In this document: positions 33,391 to 46,186 of the stretch, piece by piece
Layout of the letters: each line of letters opens with the position of its first letter
Position numbering within the stretch: the first letter of the stretch is position 1
Assembly (NCBI GenBank): GCA_963921935.1
Contig: OY998180.1
Span: forward strand, 47,676,231-47,740,230
Length of the DNA: 64,000 bases
Direction: 5' to 3'
From: Galeruca laticollis
Taxonomy: Eukaryota; Arthropoda; Insecta; Coleoptera; Chrysomelidae
Notes under the pieces: model-generated
Told to the model about the DNA's origin: nothing
Database searches by the model: none
Seen by the model: only the letters and a program-made list of their open reading frames with translations
Program-made: the position numbers and the translations under genes

Positions 33391-35400
33391 ATTCATTATT
33401 TGACTACTGGCGTATAGAATTGTTGGCCGCAAAAATAAACGTGTTTATGAATTAATAGCCCTCTCTATGTTTATTATTACTCTAAGGTATGCACCCTAAG
33501 AATAAAAAAGAAGATAATAGTAAACAAATTAAAGCATTGTAAAATGAAGTTACCTTTATTTTTAAGAAACAAATGAAATTCAGTGTACTGTAGGTATATG
33601 GTGTTGGTTGTATTTTGTATTAGATGGCCTCTAGGACAAAATATCGAAATGTATCACAATCGAAAAGAGAATCGAACAAGTGGCGCAGCCACAACGTTTC
33701 ATGACTGGACCACAGCACACAGGGGTGTGCTGTGGACTGGACTCGTTAAATCGTGGATTTGAATATATTGAGTTTTTCATGGGCTTCCGCTTCCCCACTC
33801 AAATCCCTGAATTTATCTCCTCTTAGGATAAAAAGATACCTTTAAAATTAGATTAAATTTCTAGAATTTTTGTTAATTTATATTCAGTACATTTTTGTTA
33901 TCAAAATATTGATTATTTGAAAATTGTTTTATTACACAAACAAATATATAACAAGTTATTCAGGTATTTAATATTAATAGAACACGACTCATCGGAAAGT
34001 AAATTCTATCAAATTTAAATAAAAATTCCTTTGGTGTAAAGAATTTATTTGTAAAAAGCCTTACATAGGTACCTTTATTTACAACAAACTACAAATCCAT
34101 CATTCAAGATAACTGCACAGAATTGATGCTAAATTGTAAACATTTAAAGCATAAAAAAATATCATTTAATATTCCTAAAGCTCAGTCATACCCAAAAATA
34201 AAATGTAAGTGTTAAAAAAACGCGGCATGTTCAGTGCTATATCGGCTGATCAAAATATGCGTTAATCCGACTAGATATACAAACTTATCTTTAATTAAAT
34301 ATACAGCAGTCACTAATACATGTTTTATATCATGTCTTATTATTAATAAAATATAATATGAGCTATGAACATCCATTCGCGAAAATTTGATTTGGCAGCA
34401 TAATAGCAATAGCAGCAAAATAAAAGCATTTTACAGAGATTATGTAAAATATTCAAGGTGATTCACACATAAAAATAACAGAAAGAGCATTTTTTAAATA
34501 TACTCTCCTTGTGAATTGCGTTTAACAAACAAACAAGATGTTATTTTGATTTTATATCAAATATAAAAGAAGCAAAAATAATAAAACCAACAAAAATTTT
34601 ATACTGTTCAGTGTAAGTCAATAATTAAATATTTAAAATGGGAAAAACTTTTGTTCAAAATAAATATTTAATCTATATGAATTAAATAAAATGTGGTCCT
34701 TACTGTGATTTACATAAAATGGATTTTTATCGTGCTTTATAATTGAAGAAAAAGTGTAGGTACTGTAAACCAAATTTTCTGGCTACCACCAATTTCGACA
34801 TTTCCGAATTTCTACTAATCTACTTTTTCACACAATTAAGAAGTCACTCTTATTCGAGATATATTAACAATGGCTGCAAACTACAACTTTGTATTCAATA
34901 CAATGTCCGTGTCTATTCCCCGTCACTACATTGAGTATGTGGTTCACATGAGGAAGTAGTAGGCAGAAATCCTATACATATTGGTAAAATATATCAATTT
35001 ATATTCAGCTATTTTCCACAAGACCAATTTGTTCAAATATTCCGAAAAAGTAAGACTAATATGTTATTCATTATGTCAATCCATAAAAGAATGAGAGTTC
35101 ATGATCTCTACTCTGACGAAAATAGCGTTGTAGTATCTCAATCTTATTTTACAAATTTTGTAACACAATCAAAATGTAAGCAGCCGATAGTTGAAGGTTG
35201 CGGCAAATTATGGATGTAACAAAATATAGTATTTAATTTAATATTATTTATGCATAAAATCAGTATCAAGCATAACTAAATAATTTTCTATTCATTTCAA
35301 ATTATATTTATATAATTTGCAACTCGTTGCAACACTGTACGAATTTGTGTGTGTCTCTTTCTATCTCATTAATAGGTAAATTATATCCGAGGTTGTCTAA
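33391..35400. other. Non-coding AT-rich stretch
   Basis: No coding or transposon signal was recognised. A short hairpin (CCACAGCACAC with GTGTGCTGTGG) lies near 33710-33735. Confidence 0.45.
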
Positions 35401-35728
35401 TGGCCGCTTGACATGGAGCAATAGAGCCTGCAATTTCTTGCAAGGTGAAAATTTACTTTAAAAAAATGGCATTATCAAAAATCAAGAAGGTTAGTTTTGC
35501 AAAAAATGTGCTCCCGAGTCAATCAACTGATTTGACTGACATTTGGTTCGTTATTAAACCCAAAGTAACTAGATTTCTCCTAAGAATTGCAACTTACATG
35601 CAATAGAAATGGCACCAAACCGATAAAGTTGCAATTGAGAAATCTATCCGCTGAGCGCATGCTTGTGATCAAGAAATATTGCGTCTTGCATTGCATTGCA
35701 GGTTGTATTGCTCCATGTCAAGCAGCCT
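35401..35728. mobile_element. MITE with TAA target duplication (PIF/Harbinger-like)
   Basis: 328 bp flanked by TAA on both sides (35398-35400 and 35729-35731). The ends are inverted copies: the left starts TGGCCGCTTGACATGGAGCA, and the right read in reverse starts AGGCTGCTTGACATGGAGCA, continuing to a CCTGCAAT core. It has no coding capacity. A 3-bp TAA duplication is typical of PIF/Harbinger elements. Family membership is inferred from that alone. Confidence 0.75.
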
Positions 35729-35754
35729 TAAGCTTTAAATAGGTCTCTTGCATT

Positions 35755-36235
35755 TATGGGCGTAACGTTAGCGGCTTTTTACCAAACGGTGAATTGATAT
35801 TTATATCTAAAAAAACTGGCGATTACCACGAGATGAATGCGGAGGAGTTTGAAAATGTTATTCGACATTTTAAACCGGGATCAGTCGTCGTCATGAACAT
35901 TGCCCCATATCATAGCCGGTGTTTAGAATCATTACCTACAAAAAGCATGGAGAAAAGAAAACATTCAAGAATGGTTGAATAATAAAAACATCCCTTACGG
36001 TCTAGATAGTTTAAAGATGGATTTACTAGACATTACAAAACGACATGCTCACATATAAAAAATTAGCAGTGGATGAAATGGCAGATCTACAATGTTCCCT
36101 GCAAGAAGCTATTTAAACAGTTACTGCTGAAGACTGGAAGAAACGCATCATCCATGGTCTAAGAGAAGAACAAAAAATGTGAGACAACTGGATTGAACAA
36201 AATATTGAACCAGTTATTATTAACGTTTGATGATG
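35755..36235 (+). pseudogene. IS630-type DDE transposase fragment (VVVMNIAPYHSR type)
   Basis: The stretch reads GELIFISKKTGDYHEMNAEE, FENVIRHFKPGSVVVMNIAP and YHSR, then SWRKENIQEWLNNKNIPYGL after a frameshift. It ends with TAEDWKKRIIHGLREEQKM. In this transposase group the usual text is VVVMDNAPYHSR, where D is catalytic; here DN has become NI. The LPPYHCELNPIE block with the final acidic residue is missing. The piece is a decayed internal fragment. Confidence 0.65.
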
Positions 36236-36599
36236 ATAAGGTAGTGCCAGTCCATCGGGCGAATCAGTGGATGAAGATTATACGGAAGTTTATTTGTTGT
36301 TCTAGTCACGTCCACTCTTCTTGTTTTCTATTTTGCATGTAAAATATGAAAATACAAAAAAAATACAGTGTCCCAAAAAGTTTTATACAAATTGGAAAAA
36401 TGCTCATCTTACATATAGCAAAACAAAAAATTATATCTCTTCTTTTATTGAAATATCTTTCAATTTTTATCTGGGAAATCGCTATTTATAACAATTTCAA
36501 TGGCATTATTCTCTCCCGTGCAGTATTTTACTTGTCATTCCATTTGTACGCAGTTTTTGAGATATGCTGTATAAGGCCATTTTTTTAGATTCAAAAATA

Positions 36600-37545
36600 C
36601 TAATCGTATTCTAGGTAGATATAATCTTAGAGTATCTGATAGATATTCAGATAGAGCCAGATGGCCCATATAATTAAATTACAAAGATCATTTGACAAAA
36701 TTTTAATTTTTGAGACCACTGAAAACCAAAACAGCGCATGAAGTAGCTGAACATTTGATATGATATTTTCTGCTTGGTAGGGTCACCATATATCTTGCAA
36801 AGTGATAACGGCCGGGAATTTGTCGTCTCGGTTATTACGGAACTAACGACTCTTTGGCCTGGTCTTAAAATAATTCATGGCCGTCCAAGACATTTGCAAA
36901 GTCAAGGCTCCGTAGAAAGAGCGAATCACGATACGTTAATTACCTGGGTAAACGGTAATAACAATATAAAATGGTCAGAAGGGTTGAAATTCATACAACC
37001 ACCGAAGAACAAATTTTTCATAGAGGAATTGGCAGAAGTCCGTATGAGGCTACGTTTGGCAGTAGACGAGTTAATGGTTTAGGAGATGCAGACCTGCCCA
37101 GAGATGTTGCTAATAAATTGCAAACTGAAGAGGTTTTGGAAACATTAACAAATACTATTGAAAACGAACACGATGCAGTTATGAAAACTGTGCACAACAA
37201 TAGCAATAATGTACTGCAGCATCAGAAGATGGAGTAGAAAGCAACTTCAATTACCTAAAGAAATAAAACAATTTTGAATGAAAGGGTAAAATCACACAAA
37301 ACGATAAAAATTCAAGCAACAAAAATGTTGTGAGTCAAACAAACAGTATGCTCCTTCCTTTAGAAAAAAGAACTAATGTTTTGATTCGAGTGCCGGATGT
37401 TGACAGAGGTCGACTAATCCCAAGAAATATGTATTAGCCATTGTTTCTGAAATTAATAATAATGGTTTGTATAAACTTATTACTGAGAATGGGCCACTGG
37501 ACAGATTATTTTCAACAAATGAACTTCTTCATGGAGATTCGTAGT
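36600..37545 (+). pseudogene. Second Ginger/KRBA2-like transposase fragment
   Basis: On the plus strand the decayed reading gives YKDHLTKF-like text and LRPLKTKTAHEVAEHLI. The open stretch from 36774 follows (YILQSDNGREFVVSVITELT, GRPRHLQSQGSVERANHD). From 36971 another frame gives RSPYEATFGSRRVNGLGDAD, and near 37380 VLIRVPDVDRGRLIPRNMY. These blocks occur in the same order as in the element at 24192-26491. The second catalytic D and the E are present, and the first part is missing. No terminal repeats were seen. Confidence 0.75.
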
Positions 37546-39006
37546 TCATGTTGTAATAAAATAAAATTATTAGCAGCAAAAAATACCCTTGGGAACTGCA
37601 AAAAATATATCATCTAAAGGATCTATTTTCTCAAATGCAACTGCAAAAGATTTTGTGGTGATAACAAATTTTCCTGTAATCAACGGCATAAAAAATAATG
37701 TAACTCAAAGTGTCACGGATTGCTAACATGCCAGAATAAATAACAGCATTTGGTTGTAGAAAATGTTTAACACGTAAATAAAACTTTGAAACGTTTGGGT
37801 ATTCTTATTCCACACATAATACATACCTATAGCCTATATAGTCTAAGGTTATTATGTATATAAATATGTATTTTTCGCATATATATAATCAATTGGAATT
37901 ATTTTTCTGAAAAATATTGATTAGATTTTTAGAGTTTTTGGTCTGCGAAAAAATTTGGGATGGCAAAGAACTGATAAATACAGAAGTAAATAATAAAAAA
38001 CAGCATCTTCCACATAAAAGTTCATTATGAAAACTACGCGATAAAAATTTGACAGATTCCGAATGTTCTAAAAAGCTTACAACAAAAAAATTAGTAAGAG
38101 TCATTATCAATTCTACATTATATAAATAATCATATCAAAGACGAGTTGTCCAGAATAAAATTGCTTTGAAAACTTTTTCGCTGGGTTTTAGTTCAATATA
38201 TGAAATAGTACATTGCCAAATATTTAAGTACAGTAACAATCTACAAACAGAATAAACATTCGATAAAAACTGGAACAAGTATACAGGCCTGTATGTAAAA
38301 GACAACAAAACTATCAAAAACATCTTACCCATTCTTCATAAGATTATTTTAGTTGATACTGAGCAAGATTGAGCATCATTTGCTTGATTTATATACTTTT
38401 TCTTACAGACATATATCATTAATATAAATTATGAATTTTAAAGAAAGAAAATAACATATCCAGTAATTATCACAGCTTAATCCAAAAGTGACAGATGAGG
38501 GTTTTTTAGTGACTTCAAAAGCAACTATCTGGTCTGTTGACATTCACTTTCTGAGTACAATGGCGATGCTCTAGGTTTCAGGAGTAAACTGTGGGTATTT
38601 TCTATCACTGTTCAAATTTAAAATGTGTTTGAAATAATTCTGCGGCAATATTATGTGTGGACTAAAGCTATTTACACAGAAAATGGATTACTTGTACCTA
38701 CATATATCTAATCAATTATGACTTTGAACAAACAATTTTTAATTCGGTATTAAAATGAATAAGATAGAACATTATTTGTGAAAACTATATTTATCATAAA
38801 AAGATAACCTAATACAAACACTAAAAAGCACCTGACAATCATTAAAAATAATTGACTTGATACAATTATTAGAATTAAATAAACATGACAATATTTAATT
38901 CTTATTTGATTTTCGATTCACCGTATCCCTCTAAAATATTTCTATTTGATTTTATATCTGGCAAATTCTGCTATTCTAATATATTATATAGGCCAGGAGT
39001 TAGTGA
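37546..39006. other. Non-coding AT-rich stretch
   Basis: No motif recognised. Confidence 0.45.
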
Positions 39007-39486
39007 CAGATTTTCAGACATGATTTCTTACAGTATGACTCTTGGACTATATTGAGGTATGGATATTTTAACAATAATAAGCCATACATTAATGAATAAT
39101 TCGGTGTTCGTTATATATAAAAGAAAAATTTACAAGATGTTTTAAGCGAGAGGTGCCCTTGGACATACGCAAATGGTATGCCATTTTTTTCAGCTCACAT
39201 ATAGCATAAACATGTAAGACTACTCAATGGCAAACTGTTCCGCAACGGGGATAAATATTTTTTTTAAATGCAGGTACACTTGTCTGATGCGACCCTATGG
39301 ACTCACGCAAACAGTATGCCAATGACTTTGCCAGTATCTTTTGTGTTAAATTTCATTTTAAAGCACATGGCAGCCTAATGAACACGGAATTATTCATTAA
39401 TGCATGGCTTATAATGTGTAGAATATCCATACCTCAATCCAATACCTTCAAGAGTAATATTGTAAGAAGTCGCATCTGAAAATCTG
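39007..39486. repeat. Inverted-repeat element (~480 bp, ~105 bp arms)
   Basis: The left arm (39007-39109) and right arm (39380-39486) are inverted copies with scattered changes. Both contain TTGAGGTATGGATATT and CATTAATGAATAATTC-type blocks. There is no coding capacity. The interior carries a direct repeat of GGACATACGCAAATGGTATG-like text. It is a MITE-like structure of unknown family, and no clear target duplication was seen. Confidence 0.7.
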
Positions 39487-40188
39487 GTCTAATACTTATA
39501 AGTTTACCAGACCCTTAAAAATGCTTAGATTTATAGAAAAATAAAATAGTAAGTAAATTAATTTTATTTTTAATAATCATATTTTGAAAGAATTTGGTGT
39601 TCTCAATGTAACAATAAAAAGGGTACTTTAAAAAATTGTGGACATTATGTTTTAACACATTCCCTTCACCATTTTATTTTTAGGAAAACATTCTATTAGA
39701 TAAGTTACACACAAATTATGTAAATTTCCACATATTCAAGTCACATTATTAATTGAATAGTTACAAATAATGGCCATTTTGATCCCTATTGTTTGATTTT
39801 TTTACAGAAAATAGTAATTTACATTTTGTACGTCTGAAAATTGAAGAGTGGATTAATATATGTCAGGAAAACTTTTTGATAAATAATATTTTATTAATTT
39901 TTATCAGTAACATAGTTAAATGTTATATTAAGCTGAATGACGTCACTATATTGTATTATTTGATGTAATTGTGATCAAGAAATCATAATTTTAAGAAAGT
40001 TACTCACTCGCTCAGATGATATAACTATGTCTACTGAATTCTACCATGAATGGCGTTTTATAGTCATGAAACAGGAAAGATCTGCAGAAGTTTTTTGTAT
40101 AGCAATGTTCAACACAATATCTTCAATTATGTTATCAGTTATATAACTTGCGCAATATCAAACTGCAGTGTTCACACTTTCGAAACAA

Positions 40189-40244
<56 letters not shown>

Positions 40245-43200
40245 TTGAGAAAGCATACACCAGAAAGTATTGTAATGAATATTTAACCTTTGGTTTTGAC
40301 AGGGCTAAAAAGTTATTTGAATTATAACCTCAAAAAACAACATTGTATAAATGTAGGTCTATTATTTACTGCATACAATGCTTGATATTAAATAGGTACA
40401 TGTAAAAAGCTTTGAATCACTGACAAAGAATTGATTATGTGGTTGTAAATAGATCTCACCCATGTCCAATCCAATACCTGTATAAGACTACAAAAAGAGA
40501 TTTGACAATTTGACAAAAATTTTGAAAAAATCATTTTTAAAATTCTATGTTTATGAAGAACTTAAACAATTACATAAAATTGTGATAGCAATTTTATTAA
40601 AATAAAGAGTGAAATTCTCTATTCTCTTATTTGATGACATTAAATTCCAAAATAGGTTTAAAGCTTCTGAAATAGAAGTCTCACCATTGTGACCTTTGTA
40701 CGTCTATCGTGTGCTAAAAACCTCAGAATACAAATTATAATCCTAATTTTCCGCCTGACTGGACTCGGCAGGTACTCCATGAATATGGCCTAATATAATC
40801 AGTTTCATTTCTGGTTTCAAATTGGTGCACACCCCTTATATAATGCTAATATACCGGCATCTTCTCTTTACCCTTTTAACCTGTATCTTCTGGTAGTACC
40901 TAGGTGTTACATATTTTTAACTACCTAGCTGTTGTAGAATTTCCAAACAATTTAATACTAGTTTTAGTATTCATATGGCCACTTTGTTGTCATATAATGT
41001 AATAAAGGTCTATTCCTTAAAACTAATGCCTGGTAATTTTCTGTTAGTAATGACAAAGAACAGTCCCTTAAAGGTACGGTAATAAACTATTTAATGCAAT
41101 ATTAAATCACTAGCTTTTTTTCAGGATATTTTGTAATTTATGGTGATTCCACCAGTATTTGGATATGAATATTATTCAATTCCTACGTTATAAGCCTTCT
41201 GTTGAACACATGATTGATTAGATATTTGTTATTGATATAAGTCAAATAGCTTCTAGTAAATCATGTAATGACAGGATCCCAATGTGGCTGTTGGAAATAT
41301 CCTCAAATATTTCAGTTTTGAAATAACAAGTAGGTATGTATTTAAAAAAAAGTATTTGTCAGTCAGGCTTACAGAGTTGCACCTCTAGTGTATAATTTGA
41401 ATTTAACCAGTTTTAAACAACTCTTTGCATGCAATCATGCTGTTCCATTTTTATAATCTTGATGCGTAGGATTGTACATAATATATGTCCTTTAGTCAGC
41501 CTGTATCTTTACACATAATAAATATTTGGTAGTCTTTTTTCAAAAAAACATATTGTAAATAATTTTTTTATGTATAAGATGATTCAAAACACACGTACTT
41601 AAAAATTTCTTAACTTCCTTCAGTGGATCGCACTGTATGTTACAACGCTATTAGAAAGAACTGCTCTTTAAGTTTTGTTAACCACTGACAGTATCTAAAT
41701 CAAACCCTTATTGGGTATTAGGCTAATTTTGGCCAGCTCACACTTTTTATAAATACTAAATACTTTTCATTTCATTCACATTCTCAAAAAATAGATGGGA
41801 AAACCTTATGTAGTTAAGGATGTCATTGTAAATGTATCTATATGATTAGTTATTCCTGCATTATTTGTGTTCACATATTTTGAACATTTTTTAAATAATA
41901 GAAAATTGGTATTGCATATTTTTTTTTCAAGGACTCAGCAGTTACCTTATTAGATATAGATTTTTTCAATATTTTCAATTACAGAGTATTACTTTTAAAC
42001 ATGATTCTATGTTTCTTATTTGTTTAATAAAAGTATAGATTTATATTAATGATTAATTATAAAGTACAGTTATTTTAATATGATATTGATTTTAGCATTA
42101 AAATGTTTATTAATAAATTCTGGGACTAGTAATTTGTATGACTTTATAAGTAAGACACATATAAAAACTATACATAAACATATAATAAGAACCTGATATT
42201 TTTGAGTCACAACACCAAAGAAGGATTGCACCAGTATAAACAATTTGTCGCCACGTAACCTAATGTCCTTATTAGAACATAAATATAAAATATTCTAACT
42301 TCTTGATGATATTAAAAAGAAAAGCCCTATAGTGAAGAGTTACAATTGTAAGTATATAAATATTTAATATATGTTTATTGTTAAATCACAGTACTATTTG
42401 TACAATTGTTTATATTATCCATTACCAATTACCTAGCTGTTATTGCACAAGTTAGAGAATATTCTGAAATTCATTTATAAAGTAAAACAACTTACAGTTA
42501 CAATAAAAGTACAAATGATAAGGAATCGGATCATTAAATGAAATTTATAAATTAGTGTCTATTTACTCTGTAATGTTGTCATTTGACAAATTATCACAAC
42601 AAAATTTCAAATAAAAAAATATTGTTATCCCACTATAATGTAACAGTGTGCAGAAACAGCTAAGAGGATGTTTCAAGAAGACTTAGAGAAATTGGTAGGA
42701 AACCTCTGTATTTACCATTTCACAATTATTTTGCAAATTGGTTTTGAAAACAACAAAAGGGTAGATAATTATTTGTTTAAAACTTTAAGAAACTAGCCTT
42801 AAAGTACCATTGACCTTTTCTTTGCAAAGCAAAATACAATAACATACATACATATACAAGATGTAATGTAGTATGTAACTAGAAATATTTATCTCGATTG
42901 ACATATTTTATGAATTAAATTTGTGTCTTTCACATCTAGAGTCTTTATAAGACAAATTTAAATGCAAAGTATGTTTTATGCAGACCATCAATATCATAGC
43001 AACCAAGAAAAATGCATTCAGGGTAAAATTCAGAAAATACAAATAAATTAGAATTTAAATAAATACCTGATTTAATTTCAATTTGATTAAATGAATATAA
43101 AAGATTGACTAAATGTACATCTCAATTTTATCAATTGTTATAAAATTTAAATAAGCTGACTTTACTGAGAAATATTAACAATAGGATATCTGCTTATTGC

Positions 43201-44228
43201 TGTTTTAACTGGCATAAGCTTTTCATTTAACTGGAAATGTTAACAAACTAACAATGCTTTGTTTGTAGAAAGGTTTTAGTAACAATGATGTTATATATGT
43301 GATTTGCAAGGATATAAAAAGATTCACTAGTTTGAAAACAGTTATGAGCAATATAAATATAATTTATGTGTAAAAAAAGAATTGTATACAACTAAAAATT
43401 TAAAACAAAGAACTTCATAGGTTACAATTACCATAAACATATTAGTCATATGTGTACTAATCATATACAACTTCTATAGGATGAATACATGAATATCAAA
43501 AATAGGACATTTAGTTAATACCATATTTACAAAAATTTAACATAAAAAAAATATCTACATTGACAGTTTATCAAATAAATTAAGCTAACTGTAGTAAAAA
43601 CCATTTAGATATTTCCTTAATATAAGTATGCAATACATCAACTTTTTTGTCTACTAAGAGGTTATAAAATACACCAACTTTCTATACCATTCAAGAAATA
43701 GTATATATAAGTAGCCAACTCATTACTTTATAATGTATATTTTTTATTTTGTTTTTACTTTTTTAAAAATTGAATTTAAAACTTATAGCATTTTGAAAAT
43801 GTAACTGGGTTTTCCTCAGTAAATTCAGCATATCTAAATACATTTATTTAACACAATGTGAAAAGTAAAAAATTACTACTTAAACAGCCATAAGCATCAG
43901 AACATTGCTGTGAAGATGTCACATTTATCCTCTAGACAGCACTGAACATGTTAAAGAAGGTATACAATGAGGAAGTTTGAAAGGATGTGTGATTATAAAA
44001 CTTTAAACAAGGAAACATATACACCATTAAACAAAGAATTTCTGTTATGAACCATCAAAATTATAGATAAACTTATTATATCTTCAGAATGTTCTTTCAT
44101 TAGCATACATTTTATACAACTATTGTAAGGAACATGACAATTCTACTTTGATATTAAATTAAACAAAACATATACTAAGATAAAAGTAGAATGGTTATGT
44201 TTTTTACCAATATTCATTTGGAGCACAC
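39487..44228. other. Long non-coding AT-rich stretch downstream of UBE2N
   Basis: Nearly 5 kb with no recognisable transposon, apart from one (AT)n tract at 40193-40241. Because UBE2N reads toward it, part of it is probably 3' UTR. AATAAA-type signals are so frequent here that I could not choose one. The ATG-started frames are short and motif-free. Confidence 0.5.
40193..40241. repeat. (AT)n microsatellite
   Basis: A clear AT dinucleotide run. Confidence 0.95.
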
Positions 44229-44684
44229 TTAGTTGTCCATAGCATATCTCCGTGTCCATTCCCTTGCATTTCTAATAGCTTCTGATTCATTTACTTTCCA
44301 CAATTCAGCTACATCATTAGCTAATGGATCATCTGGATTAGGAGCACTGAGTAAGGCTTGAATGGACAATAAGACAGTACGGATTTGTAAAGCTGGACTC
44401 CATTTATCCTTAAGAATGTCAAGGCATATTCTACCAAGTCTATCAATATTTGGATGATATATTTTAGTAATAAATCTTACTTTTGGTGCTGACATAGGAT
44501 AGTCCTCTGGAAGGAACAATTCTAATTTAAATAGCCCTCCCTCGAATGGGGAACCTTCAGGTCCTGTCACTATTACATGAAAATAACGAGCATTATCTTC
44601 TGCGGGTACAGCACTAATTCCTGGTACTGGCTCAGCCATTAAACGTTGAGTTTCTTTAATTATTCTGCGTGGAAGGGCTGCCAT
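44229..44684 (-). CDS. UBE2N: Ubiquitin-conjugating enzyme E2 N (Ubc13/bendless)
   Basis: An uninterrupted 151-codon frame from ATG 44684 to TAA 44229-44231. It starts [19 protein letters not shown] and ends ARRYAMDN-like (WTRRYAMDN), the full length of Ubc13. The UBC fold hallmarks are present: HPN at residues 77-79 ([16 protein letters not shown]) and the catalytic cysteine at residue 87. Ubc13 pairs with a UEV protein (Uev1a/Mms2) to build K63-linked ubiquitin chains in DNA damage tolerance and NF-kB/IMD-type signalling in cytosol and nucleus. In Drosophila the gene is bendless. The coding sequence has no intron, so a functional single-exon gene or an intact retrocopy are both possible. 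The lack of any mutation argues it is under selection. A GTG two codons upstream is in frame but ATG is the natural start. Confidence 0.97.
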   Translation of the reverse strand: MAALPRRIIKETQRLMAEPVPGISAVPAEDNARYFHVIVTGPEGSPFEGGLFKLELFLPEDYPMSAPKVRFITKIYHPNIDRLGRICLDILKDKWSPALQIRTVLLSIQALLSAPNPDDPLANDVAELWKVNESEAIRNAREWTRRYAMDN

Positions 44685-45739
44685 TTTCACTTACTTATCA
44701 GTGTGAATATTTATCTGACTGCTGGTATAAATAAATCACCTCACTATCACACAAAGTATGTGTGTACCAATTGTCACTTTATTTGACTAATTTATTCTCT
44801 CATTATTTTTTAACTATACCTTATTTTTTTAATCACGGCGGTATGTAACTAAATCCGACATATCCACAGACATTTTCATTCTGCAACCGCAATTTTATCC
44901 GTAATGCGCATGACAGAATAAATCTGCATTAGCGGGTAGTTTAAAAATAAACTTATAAACATCATTTCAGTAACCAATAATTTGTTGAAATTTAAATTAT
45001 ATATTGAAACCTATATAATATACAGGTACCCAGGTAAATCATGGACGTATAATTTGATATCACTCATTAAAATCACTTAATAGGTATGCATGATTCCGTG
45101 ATTTGGAGTCTGATTTGCATCATAGACCAATAACAACCATCACAGATACACAGATCATATAACCACATAATTCACCAGCCCAGCGTATTCTGTGATATAA
45201 CTACTATTAAAAAAAATTTGCATCTTAACCATAAAGAAAGTAATATGTTATTTGTCTATGTTCTTAATCTTGGATGTCATATCCAGAGATAACTATCTGT
45301 GGTCATAAGGCGATTTCGTTCCTCTTTGGTTGGTAGGGGCTTTGGTTAACCAAATGGTAGGTCTACGTCACCCGTATGACGTAAAGTACCAACTACAGGC
45401 GAAATCGTTTGGTTCTCTACTGGTACAGCTGATTGAAGAAATTGACATTTACGTTTTGTATTGCGATCGGAAAAGTTGTTTATTGAGTTTTACTAAATTT
45501 TCTTGCGAGTTTTGAGTTAAATATATATAGCAAAAACCCAAAAAAAGCTTCTTCCCATTTATAATAAAATCAACAGATTCCAGTATTACTAGACAAAAAA
45601 AAGAAAAAACAGACAAAACATAAAGAATTTTAGAATATTGGCGAAAAATTCAATTCGTTTCAACGACTTTGTTCGATTAGAAATAAAAAGCAAGGCAAAA
45701 ACCGCTTTAGGGCCGCTTTTATAGGTTACTGTTAAATCT
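44685..45739. other. Upstream region of UBE2N, presumed promoter and 5' UTR
   Basis: No other gene was recognised. A GTAAGT lies 11 bases before the ATG on the minus strand, so a leader intron or an alternative splice form is conceivable. The stretch is slightly richer in CG dinucleotides around 44830-44920 than its surroundings. No TATA element could be chosen with confidence. Confidence 0.4.
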
Positions 45740-46186
45740 AGGAGCGCCTGTCTACAGCCCTCGAATCCGATGTTGCCAGTTCACATTTTCGTAATATCGT
45801 ATTAAACATATACGTAATAAATATATGTGTATATAGTATTAGAAGTATTTATCTATGCGTAATATCAATATCTAACCGGACTTTTTATTGACGATTTGTG
45901 TATTCTGTCTTTTCTTTTGATTTTTTTTAATCATTATAAAAGTGTATTAAAATAGCAATTGAGTGAGTTATCTATGATAACAATGCCGGTGTTTGTTTTA
46001 AGTGTGAGAAGTTATTCTCAACTCAGTCTAATCTCAACAGGCATGTACAAGAAGTTCATTTTGATAGAAAGGAAAAAGTGGACATGGACACGACTATAAA
46101 CTATTCTCATAAAGTTTTTCCATTTAAGTGTTTAGAAGGGTGCGATAGTCCTTTAAATTTACTAAAGATCTTAGAAATCATTTGAA
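45740..46186 (+). repeat. Left terminal inverted repeat of the MULE
   Basis: It is the inverted partner of 49743-50131, with about 60 bp extra near 45800-45880. It carries a frameshifted copy of the C2H2 zinc-finger exon from ATG 45974. Confidence 0.9.
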
